From positions 40,298 through 104,297 of the forward strand of contig JANSXZ010000012.1 in NCBI GenBank assembly GCA_024742705.1: 64,000 bases of DNA, written 5' to 3'. Under the pieces are notes generated by a model, which was not told the DNA's origin, did no database searches, and saw nothing but the letters and a program-made list of their open reading frames with translations. Shown piece after piece: positions 34,025 through 43,032 of this stretch. Origin of the DNA: Paracoccaceae bacterium. Its GTDB lineage: Bacteria; Pseudomonadota; Alphaproteobacteria; Rhodobacterales; Rhodobacteraceae. A program made the translations under genes and the position numbers. How positions within the stretch are numbered: the stretch's first letter is position 1; the number at the start of each line of letters is the position of its first letter.

Positions 34025-34225
34025 TATGTGGGGCGAGGCCCGTTTCCGGCGAATCAAGATCGGGTCAGCGTGTTGTTTTCAAAGCGGAATTATTGATTCT
34101 CGTCACACTTGCACAGATGGTTGAACGGGCTGCCGCGACGCTGTTGACTGCCGCTCAGCGCGTTCGGAGGAACGCCGCGACGGGGCACATGACCCCGGCC
34201 ATGATCAATCCGGGAGGAACAACCG

Positions 34226-35227
34226 ATGAAACTATTGACCGCAGCCGCCACGGCGCTGAGCCTTGTGACGCTGGGCCAGGCCGCCCATGCCGCCTGTGAC
34301 GACGGCGAGATCGTCATCAAGTTCAGCCACGTCACCAACACCGACCGTCACCCCAAGGGGATCGCCGCGTCGCTGTTGCAGGCGCGCGTGAACGAGGAGA
34401 TGAACGGCAAGGCCTGCATGGAAGTCTTCCCGCAGTCTTCGCTTTACAACGACGACCAGGTTCTCGAGGCGCTGTTGCAGGGCGACGTGCAACTGGCCGC
34501 GCCTTCGCTGTCGAAGTTCGAACAGTTCACCAAGCAGTTCCGGATCTTCGACCTGCCGTTCATGTTCAAGAACATCGAGGCGGTTGACGCGTTCCAGACC
34601 TCGGAAACCGGCCAGGCGATGAAGGAATCGATGGTGCGCCGTGGGCTTCTGGGACTGGAATTCTGGCACAACGGCATGAAGCAGATGTCGGCCAACAAGC
34701 CGCTGATGCTGCCCTCGGATGCGTCGGGCCTGAAGTTCCGGGTGCAGAACTCGGACGTTCTGAAGGCTCAGATGGCGGCAATGGGCGCCAGCCCGCAGCC
34801 GATGGCGTTTTCCGAGGTGTATGGCGCCTTGCAGACCGGCGTTGTGGACGGCCAGGAAAACACATGGTCCAACATCTATGGCCAGAAGTTCTTTGAGGTT
34901 CAGGACGGTGTCACCCAGACCGACCACGGCATCATCGACTACATGGTCGTGACCGGCACCGACTGGTGGGACAGCCTTGACGCCGATGTGCGCGACCAGC
35001 TGGCAACCATCCTGCGTGAAGTGACCGAAACCCGTAACGCCGAATCCACCGCCGTGAACGCCGCCGCAAAGGCGGCGATCATCGAAGCGGGCGGTGTCGT
35101 GCGCGAACTGTCGGCCGAACAGCGCGCCGCATGGGTTGCCGCGATGAAGCCGGTCTGGGAAGAGTTCAAGAGCGACGTGGGCCAGGAAAACATCGACGCG
35201 GCCCAGGCGATCAATGCCGGGCTTTAA
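34226..35227 (+). CDS. dctP: TRAP transporter substrate-binding protein DctP
   Basis: 333 residues with a signal peptide (MKLLTAAATALSLVTLGQAAHA, cleavage before ACDDGE). The mature part is a DctP-family periplasmic receptor: IVIKFSHVTNTDRHPKGIAA, LLQGDVQLAAPSLSKFEQF, FRVQNSDVLKAQMAAMGA (the conserved arginine that clamps the carboxylate is in LKFRVQ), and VVDGQENTWSNIY. It binds C4-dicarboxylates such as malate, succinate or fumarate by family inference. The ATG follows GGGAGGAACAACCG. It is first in the dctPQM operon, separated from dctQ by a terminator that should raise receptor over membrane subunits. Confidence 0.95.
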   Translation: MKLLTAAATALSLVTLGQAAHAACDDGEIVIKFSHVTNTDRHPKGIAASLLQARVNEEMNGKACMEVFPQSSLYNDDQVLEALLQGDVQLAAPSLSKFEQFTKQFRIFDLPFMFKNIEAVDAFQTSETGQAMKESMVRRGLLGLEFWHNGMKQMSANKPLMLPSDASGLKFRVQNSDVLKAQMAAMGASPQPMAFSEVYGALQTGVVDGQENTWSNIYGQKFFEVQDGVTQTDHGIIDYMVVTGTDWWDSLDADVRDQLATILREVTETRNAESTAVNAAAKAAIIEAGGVVRELSAEQRAAWVAAMKPVWEEFKSDVGQENIDAAQAINAGL

Positions 35228-35246
35228 GCCGCTGATGTGAAATCCG

Positions 35247-35281
35247 CCCGGCCCCCTATCGATCCGGGGGCCGGGTTTTTT
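35247..35281 (+). terminator. Intra-operon terminator/attenuator between dctP and dctQ
   Basis: A perfect 10-bp stem, CCCGGCCCCC / GGGGGCCGGG, with a 9-nt loop followed by six T residues, 20 bp after the dctP stop. Because dctQ and dctM clearly continue the system, it probably acts as a partial terminator or 3' stabiliser. Confidence 0.85.
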
Positions 35282-35312
35282 ACAAGAATTGTCGCGCAGG
35301 GGGGGCGGGGCC

Positions 35313-36002
35313 ATGGCATCGCATTACCGACCGAACACGGCGCTGGGCCGTATCGTCAACGAGGTCGAGGAAACCGCGATCGCGCTCATCCTCGGATTGA
35401 TGACGCTGATCACCTTTATCAACGTCATTCTGCGCTACGGGTTCAACACCGGGCTGATATGGGGGCTCGAGGCGACCTCGTTCCTGTTTGCCTGGCTGGT
35501 GTTGTTCGGCGTCAGCTATGCGGTCAAGGTGACTGCGCATCTGGGCGTCGATGCGGTTATCAACCTGTTTTCACCATCGACGCGGCGTGTGCTGGCCTTG
35601 ATCGCCGGGGCGATCTGCGTGGCCTACGCGGCGCTTCTGATGAAGGGCGCCTGGGACTACTGGGCGAATTTCGCCAACCTGCCGCAAACCGAAGGGCGGT
35701 GGTTTCCGCTGGGGCTCGAAGAGATGCGCCGCACCTCGTACCGGGGATGGTATGAAACCGTCGATATACCCTTCCCCGAATGGCTGCGCTGGATTCAGCC
35801 GATCATGAATGAGGGTGAAGCTTATGAAAAGCTGCCACGCTTCATTCCCTACGCCATCCTGCCGTTCGGCATGGCGTTGCTGTTGTTCCGGTTCGTTCAG
35901 GCCACGTTGCGCATCGCGCGCGGCGACGCGGAAAGCCTGATCGTCAGCCACGAAGCCGAAGATGCGGTCGAAGAAGTCCGCCACATGAACAAAGAGGACT
36001 GA
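35313..36002 (+). CDS. dctQ: TRAP transporter small membrane subunit DctQ
   Basis: 229 residues from the ATG giving MASHYRPNTALG after a purine-rich GGGGGGCGGGG. Four hydrophobic segments are visible: about 25-45 (AIALILGLMTLITFINVILR), 55-75, 92-112 and 183-203. A long loop (about 115-180) with RRTSYRGWYETVDIPFPEWL is characteristic of the dicarboxylate-type DctQ. It links DctP to the DctM permease in the inner membrane. dctM follows after 4 bp. Confidence 0.92.
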   Translation: MASHYRPNTALGRIVNEVEETAIALILGLMTLITFINVILRYGFNTGLIWGLEATSFLFAWLVLFGVSYAVKVTAHLGVDAVINLFSPSTRRVLALIAGAICVAYAALLMKGAWDYWANFANLPQTEGRWFPLGLEEMRRTSYRGWYETVDIPFPEWLRWIQPIMNEGEAYEKLPRFIPYAILPFGMALLLFRFVQATLRIARGDAESLIVSHEAEDAVEEVRHMNKED

Positions 36003-36006
36003 AAAC

Positions 36007-37386
36007 ATGGAAGTCGCGGTTCTTTTTGCGCTCGTGATCGGACTGATGCTGTTGGGGGTACCGATCGCGGTCAGCCTCGGGCTGAGTTCGATCCTGTTTC
36101 TGCTGGCGCTCAGCGATACCTCGCTGGCGTCGATCGCCCAGACGCTGTTTCAGGCGATGGCCGGGCACTACACGCTGCTCGCGATCCCGTTCTTCGTGCT
36201 GGCCTCGACCTTTATGTCGACGGGCGGCGTGGCCAAGCGGATCATCCGGTTTTCCATCGCCATTGTCGGGCATTTTCCCGGCGGGCTGGCCATTGCGGGG
36301 GTGTTCGCCTGCATGATGTTCGCCGCGCTGTCCGGTTCGTCCCCGGCGACGGTGGTGGCGATCGGGTCGATCGTGATCGCCGGGATGCGCCAGGTCGGCT
36401 ATACCAAGGAGTTCGCGGCGGGCGTGATCGCCAATGCCGGCACGCTGGGCATCCTGATCCCGCCCAGCATCGTCATGGTGGTCTATGCCTCGGCGACCGA
36501 CGTGTCGGTGGGGCGGATGTTCCTGGCGGGCGTGATACCGGGCCTTCTGGCCGGAAGCATGTTGATGATCACGATCTATGCCATTGCCAAGTTCCGCAAC
36601 CTGCCCAAGGGCGAATGGCAGGGCTGGGGCGAGGTGGCCGAAAGCGCCGCAAGCGCGTCGGGCGGGCTGTTCCTGATCGTGATCATCCTTGGCGGCATCT
36701 ATGGCGGCATCTTCACGCCGACCGAGGCCGCGGCGGTGGCGGCTGTCTATGCCTTCGTGGTGGCCAGTTTCGTCTATCGCGACATGGGGCCGCTGCATGT
36801 CCGGGAAGAGGGGATGCCGAACCATTCGCTGTTCGCCCGGCCCTGGACGCTGATCACGGTGTTCTTTCACCGCGACACACGCGACACCCTGTTCGAGGCC
36901 GGCAAGCTGACCGTCACGTTGATGTTCATCATCGCCAACGCGCTGATCCTGAAACACGTTCTGACCGATGAACAGATCCCCCAGCAGATCGCAAGCGCCA
37001 TGCTCAGCGCCGGTTTCGGGCCGGTCATGTTCCTGGTGATCGTGAACGTGATCCTTCTGATCGGGGGTCAGTTCATGGAGCCGTCGGGCCTGTTGGTGAT
37101 CGTGGCGCCGCTGGTGTTTCCCATTGCCATCGAACTGGGCATCGATCCGATCCACCTGGGCATCATCATGGTGGTCAACATGGAAATCGGCATGATCACG
37201 CCGCCCGTGGGTCTGAACCTGTTTGTCACCTCGGGTGTGGCCGGGATGCCGATGATGTCGGTGGTGCGCGCGGCGTTGCCGTTCCTGGCGGTGCTCTTCG
37301 TGTTCCTGATTATGGTGACATACATCCCCGCGCTCAGCACCTGGTTGCCGACCAAGTTCATGGGCCCCGAGATCATAACGCGGTAG
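36007..37386 (+). CDS. dctM: TRAP transporter large permease subunit DctM
   Basis: 459 residues, about 12 transmembrane segments. Conserved DctM elements are LLAIPFFVLASTFMSTGGVA, FAALSGSSPATVVAIGSIV, AGVIANAGTLGILIPPSIV, GGIFTPTEAAAVAAVYAF and GMITPPVGLNLFVTSGVAG. It uses the sodium or proton gradient to import the DctP-bound acid. It ends the dctPQM operon; a G/C-rich hairpin follows before the convergent tpiA. Confidence 0.95.
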   Translation: MEVAVLFALVIGLMLLGVPIAVSLGLSSILFLLALSDTSLASIAQTLFQAMAGHYTLLAIPFFVLASTFMSTGGVAKRIIRFSIAIVGHFPGGLAIAGVFACMMFAALSGSSPATVVAIGSIVIAGMRQVGYTKEFAAGVIANAGTLGILIPPSIVMVVYASATDVSVGRMFLAGVIPGLLAGSMLMITIYAIAKFRNLPKGEWQGWGEVAESAASASGGLFLIVIILGGIYGGIFTPTEAAAVAAVYAFVVASFVYRDMGPLHVREEGMPNHSLFARPWTLITVFFHRDTRDTLFEAGKLTVTLMFIIANALILKHVLTDEQIPQQIASAMLSAGFGPVMFLVIVNVILLIGGQFMEPSGLLVIVAPLVFPIAIELGIDPIHLGIIMVVNMEIGMITPPVGLNLFVTSGVAGMPMMSVVRAALPFLAVLFVFLIMVTYIPALSTWLPTKFMGPEIITR

Positions 37387-37392
37387 CACCGC

Positions 37393-37428
37393 GCCCCGCC
37401 CGCGCCGCCGATGGCGCGCGGGCGGGGC
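37393..37428. terminator. Bidirectional hairpin between dctM and tpiA
   Basis: A perfect 13-bp stem, GCCCCGCCCGCGC / GCGCGGGCGGGGC, separated by 10 nt, lies between the convergent stops. It lacks a long T run but could terminate in both directions. Confidence 0.65.
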
Positions 37429-37429
37429 T

Positions 37430-38176
37430 TCAGGCGTTTTGCAACGCCGTGACGATGGGCGAGAAATCGGCCGCCGTCAGGCTGGCGCCGCCGACCAGCG
37501 CACCGTCGACATCGGCAACGCCGAAGATGTCGGCGGCATTGGCCGCCTTGACCGATCCCCCATAGAGCAAGGGCACATCCGCCGCGCCTTCGGCCACCAG
37601 ATCGGCCAGGCTGGCACGGAGGAAGCCGTGCACCTCGCCGATCTGTTCCAGTGTCGGCACCTTGCCCGTGCCGATGGCCCAGACCGGCTCATAAGCCACG
37701 ATCAGGCGGTCGGCGGCAACCCCGTCGGGCAGCGATCCGCGCAATTGCGCCCCGACAACCGCAAGGGCCTGTCCGGCGTCGCGCTGGGCCAGGCTTTCGC
37801 CGACGCAAAGGATCGCCGTCAGCCCCACCGCCTGCGCCGCCGCGATCTTGGCGCTGACATCGGCGTCGGTTTCGCCGTGATCTGCGCGGCGTTCGGAATG
37901 GCCAAGAATGACATAGGCAGCGCCCGCGTCCCACAGCATCTGCGCGCTGGTATCGCCGGTGTGCGCGCCTGAAGCGGCGGCATGGCAATCCTGGCCGCCC
38001 ACGGCGATCCCGGCGGCGGCGCAGATCCTGTCGGCGCGTTCGATCAGCGTGGCGGGCGGGCAGATCAGCATGACGACCGATGGGTCGGCGTGGGCGGCGG
38101 CCAGTTTGTCCAGTTCCACCAGATCGGAGGAGGTGCCATTCATCTTCCAGTTGCCGGCGGCGATCTTGCGGGGCAT
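37430..38176 (-). CDS. tpiA: Triosephosphate isomerase
   Basis: 248 residues, normal length. It interconverts dihydroxyacetone phosphate and glyceraldehyde 3-phosphate. The start is fixed by MPRKIAAGNWKMNG (substrate-binding N and K), with the ATG 4 nt after AAAGGAA. The catalytic histidine is in ILGHSERR, the catalytic glutamate in VAYEPVWAIGTGK, and the phosphate-binding loop in LLYGGSVKAAN. It is convergent with dctM. Confidence 0.97.
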   Translation of the reverse strand: MPRKIAAGNWKMNGTSSDLVELDKLAAAHADPSVVMLICPPATLIERADRICAAAGIAVGGQDCHAAASGAHTGDTSAQMLWDAGAAYVILGHSERRADHGETDADVSAKIAAAQAVGLTAILCVGESLAQRDAGQALAVVGAQLRGSLPDGVAADRLIVAYEPVWAIGTGKVPTLEQIGEVHGFLRASLADLVAEGAADVPLLYGGSVKAANAADIFGVADVDGALVGGASLTAADFSPIVTALQNA

Positions 38177-38495
38177 GTCGTTCCTTTCTTCTTGTTGCGG
38201 GATTGGTAGCATCCGCAGCCGTATCCGACAACGCAGGCGGGCTGTACTTGCGGCCTGTGGCGCGGTGTGGGCCGATCCCTGCGCCTTTTCGCAACCGTCC
38301 GCCGCCATGGCGGGCCGGGCGGCGCGGCGCCAATGAAAAGGGTTTCCCGCCGTGTCTGGCGCGGCCCTGATGTGACGTGAAACGCGGCGGCCGGATGCGG
38401 CATCGCCATCAAATGCCCTGCGCGACGCGGTGCCGCGCGGGGCATGTGCAAAGGATTGCCGCGCGCGGTTGGCCGCGCACCGTCGCGGGAAGGCG
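38177..38495. other. 319-bp intergenic region between iscA-like and tpiA
   Basis: No plausible gene. It holds the probable iscA-like terminator hairpin (38413-38445) and, near 38180-38210, the probable tpiA promoter and its AAAGGAA ribosome binding site. Nothing else is recognised. Confidence 0.6.
38413..38445 (-). terminator. Terminator-like hairpin after the A-type Fe-S carrier gene
   Basis: ATGCCCtGCGCG (38413-38424) pairs with CGCGCgGGGCAT (38434-38445) with one mismatched position; on the minus strand it is followed by a short TTT. It lies 51 bp after the stop of the iscA-like gene. Confidence 0.5.
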
Positions 38496-38858
38496 TCAGC
38501 CGGCGTCGATGTTTTCGTTGAACTTGATCGATTCGCCGCAACCGCAGGCTTCGGTCACGTTGGGGTTGTTGAACTTGAACCCCGCTTCCAGCAGGCTGAC
38601 CTCGTAATCGATTTCGGTGCCGAACAGGAACATCTGCGCCATCGGCGCGATCATCACACGTGCGCCGTCCTGTTCCACGGTTTCGTCGTGGGGATCGGGG
38701 TCGGTGACGTACTCCATGGTGTATTCCATGCCCGCGCAGCCGCCTTTCTTGACGCCAATGCGCAGGCCCGCATGGCCTTCGCGTGCCATCAGCTTGCATA
38801 TCTGGGCGCTGGCCTTGGGGGTCAGGGTGACGGCCTGTTTGCCTGGAATGCCGAACAT
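38496..38858 (-). CDS. A-type iron-sulfur carrier (IscA/SufA/ErpA family)
   Basis: 120 residues from the ATG (MFGIPGKQAVTLT) preceded by AAGGAGATCGCG. The three conserved cysteines that bind Fe or a cluster are C41 (KKGGCAGMEY) and C105/C107 (EACGCGES). The protein delivers Fe-S clusters to apo-enzymes. The DUF59 (SufT-like) gene 91 bp upstream suggests it is part of the SUF assembly route, so sufA is the best guess, but erpA cannot be excluded. Confidence 0.92.
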   Translation of the reverse strand: MFGIPGKQAVTLTPKASAQICKLMAREGHAGLRIGVKKGGCAGMEYTMEYVTDPDPHDETVEQDGARVMIAPMAQMFLFGTEIDYEVSLLEAGFKFNNPNVTEACGCGESIKFNENIDAG

Positions 38859-38949
38859 CGCGATCTCCTTTGTGAGGAACTTAGGCCGTCGGGGTGCGCT
38901 TCTCAAGAGGGGCGGATGCCGCGCGACGGACGGGCCGGGGGGTGCGCGG

Positions 38950-39312
38950 CTACATGAACCCCAGTTCCAGCCGTGCCTCGTCTGACATCATGTCCATGCC
39001 CCAGGGCGGCTCCCAGGTCAGATCCACGTCCACCTGTTTGACCCCCGGCAGCGGTTCGACCGCATCGGCGACCCATCCGGGCATTTCGCCGGCCACCGGG
39101 CAACCGGGCGCCGTGAGGGTCATGATCACCCGCACCTCGTTCTCGTCGGTGATGTCGATGGTGTAGACCAGCCCCAGTTCGTAGATGTTCACCGGGATTT
39201 CGGGATCATAGACCGTGCGAATCGCATCGACGACCTGATCGTACAGAGGATGGTCTGTTGTCGAGGGCGCGATCAGCGGTGCGCCTTCGAGCGGTTCAGG
39301 GGAATGGGTCAT
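38950..39312 (-). CDS. DUF59/MIP18 family Fe-S assembly protein (SufT-like)
   Basis: 120 residues from the ATG giving MTHSPEPLEGAP; the open frame upstream has no family similarity. The domain has VYDPEIPVNIYELGLVYTID and TLTAPGCPVAGEMPGWV, with the conserved cysteine used in Fe-S trafficking, and PPWGMDMMSDEARLELG. Such proteins occur in suf operons and help maturation of Fe-S proteins. It is followed 91 bp later by the A-type carrier gene and preceded 82 bp upstream by the RimB-RimK fusion. Confidence 0.93.
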   Translation of the reverse strand: MTHSPEPLEGAPLIAPSTTDHPLYDQVVDAIRTVYDPEIPVNIYELGLVYTIDITDENEVRVIMTLTAPGCPVAGEMPGWVADAVEPLPGVKQVDVDLTWEPPWGMDMMSDEARLELGFM

Positions 39313-39394
39313 TGCGGCCTCGAACTTGGTTCCTGACTTTTTATATAGGGAATGGCGGGCCGAAGGTCCAGTGCGCCCTGCGGCGGCGCGGAAA

Positions 39395-40762
39395 TCAGTC
39401 GTTCTTGCGCCGGCGCACCGGCTGCGGGCGGGCACGGGCCTCGATCGCGTCATAGAGCGGGCCGACCAGATCCTTGCCGGTGACGGCCTCGGCGGTCTCG
39501 AATCCGGGCGAGGGGCTGACCGCGATCACCTTGGGGCCATCCGCCGCGCGCAGCAAATCGACCCCCGCCAGCCCCAGTCGAAAGGCCCGCGCGGCGCGCA
39601 ACGCCATCTCGCGTTCGGCTTTGCGCAGGCGCACGGCGGTGGTGCGGCGCGCCTCTGGATCGCCTGACCGGCGCAGCGCCGCAACCACCTTGCCGGCCAC
39701 CACCAGACAGCGGATTTCCTCGCCCGCGGCTTCGCGCACATAGGTCTGCACCAGGAAGCTGGCGCGCAGCCCGCGGAAGGCCGCGATCACGCTTTCGGCG
39801 GCCTTGCGGGTTTCCGCCAGGACGCTGTCGCGGCCCTGCGCGCCGTCCAGCAGTTTGACGATAAGCGGCGCGTTGCCGACCATGCCGATCAGGTTCGCGG
39901 TGTCCTTGGGCGACGCGGCAAAGGCGGTCAGCGGCATGTCGATGTGGCGGGCGGCCAGAACCTGATGGGTGTGCAGACGGTCGCGGCTGGCGGTGATGCC
40001 GTTGGCCGGGTTCACACAGTAGGTTCCCATGGTTTCGAATTGCCGGATCACCGCGACGCCGTGCGACGTGACCGATTGCCCGATCCGCGGGATCACCGCG
40101 TCATAGCGCGGCAGGCGTTTGCCGTCGTAATGCACCTCGGCGGCGTTTGGGGTTATGGCCATGTAGCATCGGTTGGTGTCGATCACCTCGACGGTATGGC
40201 CGCGCGCCTCGGCCACTTCGGCCAGGCGGCGGTTGGTATAGGTGTTTTCGCGGCTCAGAACGGCGATGCGCAGCGACCGTTTGGGCGCGGCGGCGCGGAC
40301 GCGGCGCGAATGGTAGACGTCATAGCTCAGCTCGGGTTGCAGGCGCCGTTCGGTCGCGGTGATCGTGATGTGATCGACCAGCGCCTGACGGCCCAGCAAC
40401 ATCCGGCTGGCCATTCCGGTGCGGTTGGTCAGGGTGATCTCGATCGGCCAGCTCTGGCCGGCGACCTCGAGATCGGTGGCGATCACATAGCGCAGTTCGC
40501 TTTCGCCGTTCGACGAAGTCACCTCGCGGCGATCGACGACGCGTGCCGAACAGGGAATCGCCAGATCCTCGCGGCCGGGCAGCGGATGCACATGAAACCG
40601 CACCTTCGGGCGGGTTGCCGATCCGAAGGGTTCGATGTCCGAGGCATGCAGCGCCGAAGTGCGCGCGCCGGTATCGATCTTGGCGCGGATCGCGGGCAGC
40701 CCCAGTTCGGGCAACGCGATCCATTCCTCCCAACCGAAGCTCAAGGGTGCCGTATCGGCCAT
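39395..40762 (-). CDS. rimK: Fusion of RimB-like retropepsin domain and RimK-like ATP-grasp glutamate ligase
   Basis: 455 residues from the ATG giving MADTAPLSFGWEEW. Residues about 8-140 are a RimB/PF05618-type aspartic peptidase-like domain with the D-T-G-A motif (AKIDTGARTSALHA, D30). Residues about 155-440 are RimK: RIAVLSRENTYTNRRLAE, DAVIPRIGQSVTSHGVAVI, IVKLLDGAQGRDSVLAET and GLAGVDLLRAADGPKVIAVS. In E. coli RimK adds glutamates to ribosomal protein S6 and the separate RimB trims them; here both activities appear to be on one chain. The last residues are basic (RARPQPVRRRKND). It is divergent from the methyltransferase gene, 71 bp apart. Confidence 0.9.
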   Translation of the reverse strand: MADTAPLSFGWEEWIALPELGLPAIRAKIDTGARTSALHASDIEPFGSATRPKVRFHVHPLPGREDLAIPCSARVVDRREVTSSNGESELRYVIATDLEVAGQSWPIEITLTNRTGMASRMLLGRQALVDHITITATERRLQPELSYDVYHSRRVRAAAPKRSLRIAVLSRENTYTNRRLAEVAEARGHTVEVIDTNRCYMAITPNAAEVHYDGKRLPRYDAVIPRIGQSVTSHGVAVIRQFETMGTYCVNPANGITASRDRLHTHQVLAARHIDMPLTAFAASPKDTANLIGMVGNAPLIVKLLDGAQGRDSVLAETRKAAESVIAAFRGLRASFLVQTYVREAAGEEIRCLVVAGKVVAALRRSGDPEARRTTAVRLRKAEREMALRAARAFRLGLAGVDLLRAADGPKVIAVSPSPGFETAEAVTGKDLVGPLYDAIEARARPQPVRRRKND

Positions 40763-40833
40763 GTTCCGAATCCGCTTGTTTCGACTTGCGTTAGATAGTC
40801 GTATAGGCGTCAGGAAAACAGGGGTGATGACCG

Positions 40834-41646
40834 ATGGATTGGAAGACGCAGGGCGCGCTTTGGCTGGCGCAGGAGCATATGCTGACCGCGGCGCTCGCGC
40901 CGGTGCTCGAGGCCACGCTGGCACGGGCCGGGGTGCACGAAGGCATGGACGTTCTGGACATCGGATGCGGCACCGGTGACAGCCTTTTGCGGCTGGCGGC
41001 GTCGGTGGGCGAGGCGGGGCATGTGACCGGCGCGGATGTGGCGGCGCCGATGGTCGAACGTGCCCGCGCCCGCACCGCCGCGTCGGGCCGTGTCGACGTT
41101 CTGCTGACCGATGCGCAGACCCACGGCTTTGCCCCGCAGCGGTTCGATGCCGCGGTTTCGGTTTTCGGGTCGATGTTCTTTGACGATACGGTTGCGGCCT
41201 TCGGCAACCTGCGCGCGGCGCTGAAGCCGGGCGCGCGCTTCACGCTGTCGGCCTGGGGCGACCGCAAGCAGAATCCATGGTTTACCGGGTCGGGCCATAT
41301 CGCGATGGCGAAACTGGGAAAGATGCCGCCGCCCGAACCGGATGCGCCCGGACCTTTCCGTTTTGCCGATCCCGCCGTCGCACTGGATGCGCTGGCGGCA
41401 TCGGGATGGTCGAATGGTGCGGCCGAGACGGTCGCGGTGACGCTGACACCCGTTGGAACCCCGGCAGAGATCGCGGCGAACCAGATGGTTGTCGGCGGCG
41501 CCTCGGCGGTGATCAACGCGCTGGGCGCCACCGAGGCGCAGCGCGCCGAACTGCTGGCCGAGATCACCGATTGGTTTGCCGCGCGCGACACGCCGGATGG
41601 CGTGCAGGTGCCCGCGGTGATCAACATCGTCACCGCCTGCGCCTGA
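40834..41646 (+). CDS. Class I SAM-dependent methyltransferase
   Basis: 270 residues. Motif I is MDVLDIGCGTGDSLLRLA, the acidic SAM-ribose residue follows in VTGADVAAPMVERAR, motif II is FDAAVSVFGSMFF, and motif III is LKPGARFTLSAW. The N-terminal WKTQGALWLAQEHMLTAAL is typical of the UbiE/Methyltransf_25-like branch. The substrate is unknown, and no neighbour gives a pathway. The start is the ATG giving MDWKTQG. It is convergent with the nfeD-like gene. Confidence 0.9.
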   Translation: MDWKTQGALWLAQEHMLTAALAPVLEATLARAGVHEGMDVLDIGCGTGDSLLRLAASVGEAGHVTGADVAAPMVERARARTAASGRVDVLLTDAQTHGFAPQRFDAAVSVFGSMFFDDTVAAFGNLRAALKPGARFTLSAWGDRKQNPWFTGSGHIAMAKLGKMPPPEPDAPGPFRFADPAVALDALAASGWSNGAAETVAVTLTPVGTPAEIAANQMVVGGASAVINALGATEAQRAELLAEITDWFAARDTPDGVQVPAVINIVTACA

Positions 41647-41690
41647 GGCGCGGCGGGCCTTGAACGGCGCGGCCCTGCCCGCGGGTACGA

Positions 41691-41963
41691 TCAGTCGTTT
41701 ATGTCATGATGGAATGTGCGCACCTTGCCGGCCGGGCCGCGAAACGCCCGGCGCAGGCCCAGCCACGCCGCCAGCGACAGCGCCGCGAAGACCGCGATCA
41801 GCGCCAGCGGGCCCAGCATGTTCACGCCGATCAGCAACAGCCCCGACACCGCCAGCGCGCCCAGCGCGAAACCCAGAAAGACGAAGCCGGGCAACAGGAT
41901 TTCAAGGATGCCCAGCGCCAGGGCCACCGACATCCACAGCCACCAGAGGCCCAGAACGCCCAT
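41691..41963 (-). CDS. NfeD-family membrane protein (short form)
   Basis: 90 residues with two or three hydrophobic segments: LWWLWMSVALALGILEILLP, GFVFLGFALGALAVSGLLLI and LALIAVFAALSLAAWLGL. It lacks the soluble OB-fold and protease parts of long NfeD proteins. Short NfeD proteins work with SPFH proteins, encoded immediately upstream (TGATG overlap), in membrane microdomain organisation or quality control. Confidence 0.88.
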   Translation of the reverse strand: MGVLGLWWLWMSVALALGILEILLPGFVFLGFALGALAVSGLLLIGVNMLGPLALIAVFAALSLAAWLGLRRAFRGPAGKVRTFHHDIND

Positions 41964-42856
41964 CACCCGCGCCCCTTCAGCAGCCTGAAGGCGTCCGAGA
42001 AGGCCTCGAGCGTCTGCGCCGGCACGATCACCGTCTGATTGCCGGCGCCGGTGCCCAGCGCGGTCAGCGCCTCGACCTGCTTGAGCGCGATCTGATACTG
42101 TGCCGCCTCCAGACCGTTTTCGTTGATCGCCTTGGCCACGACCTGCGTGGCATAGGCTTCGGCATCTGCCAGGACACGGCGGGCCTTGGCGGTCTGTTCG
42201 GACGCGTAAAGCTCGGCGTCGGCGGCCAGTTCGACGGCGCGTTTCGAACCCTCCGCCTCGGTCACCTGGGCGCGGCGCGCGCGCTCGGCGTTCAACTGTT
42301 GCAGCATGGCGTTTCGGGTGGCCTGATCGAGGTTGACGTCGAGGATCTCGGCCCGCGTTACCTCGATTCCCCAATCGTCGACCGCGTCTTCGACCAGAAG
42401 CTTGATCGTCGCGATCAGCTGGTTGCGGTTGGCCTGCACCTCGTCCAGGTCCATCTTGCCGATCTCGGCGCGCACGATGCCGGCCACCGTGGTCGAGATG
42501 GCGGCATCCACGTCGCGGATGCGGTAGACGGTCTTTTCCGGTTCGGTGATGCGGTAGAACACCGATGTATCGACCTGCACCAGAACGTTGTCTCGGGTGA
42601 TGGCGTCCTGGCTGGCGGTGGGCAACTGCCGCTCGAGGATCGAGATCTGATGCGCGACCCGGTCGATGAAGGGCACGATCATGTTGATGCCCGGCCCCAG
42701 CACCGACCGCAGCCGCCCGAAGCGTTCGATCACATGCTGTTCGGACTGCGGCACGATCTTGACCGATCGGAACACGATGATGATCAGCATCAGCGCCAGC
42801 AACAACAACACGAGATTGCTTTCGACAAAGCCGAACAGGATGTCTTCGATGGGCAT
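41963..42856 (-). CDS. SPFH/Band 7 stomatin-like membrane protein
   Basis: 297 residues from the ATG (MPIEDILFG) seven nt after AAGGAGA. An N-terminal transmembrane helix (about 9-30) is followed by the SPFH domain: VPQSEQHVIERFGRLRSVLG, GPGINMIVPFIDRV, DNVLVQVDTSVFYRI and VRAEIGKMDLDEV. A long Ala/Glu-rich coiled coil (about 180-250) and the stomatin C-terminus ALTALGTGAGNQTVIVPAQT complete it. It resembles E. coli QmcA. With the coupled NfeD gene it forms the common stomatin-NfeD operon. Confidence 0.93.
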   Translation of the reverse strand: MPIEDILFGFVESNLVLLLLALMLIIIVFRSVKIVPQSEQHVIERFGRLRSVLGPGINMIVPFIDRVAHQISILERQLPTASQDAITRDNVLVQVDTSVFYRITEPEKTVYRIRDVDAAISTTVAGIVRAEIGKMDLDEVQANRNQLIATIKLLVEDAVDDWGIEVTRAEILDVNLDQATRNAMLQQLNAERARRAQVTEAEGSKRAVELAADAELYASEQTAKARRVLADAEAYATQVVAKAINENGLEAAQYQIALKQVEALTALGTGAGNQTVIVPAQTLEAFSDAFRLLKGRG

Positions 42857-43032
42857 TGCGGCGTCTCCTTGCGCGGACCGGTTGGCCATGATGTGCGCCG
42901 TGGCCGTGCGGATTGCAAGTTCGGTCGGCGCGGTTTATCGCCCGGCATGTGCCGGCGGGCGGCCGGCGTGTCGCCGGGGCGCAGACCGCGCAAAAGACGG
43001 GCGGCGGGGACAGACAGGCAGGAGGGGCGGCG

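Noticed and set aside
34060..34225. Sigma-54 promoter for dctP
   Set aside because: No GG-N10-GC element with the TGGCAC/TTGC context was found, and the adjacent regulator lacks GAFTGA.
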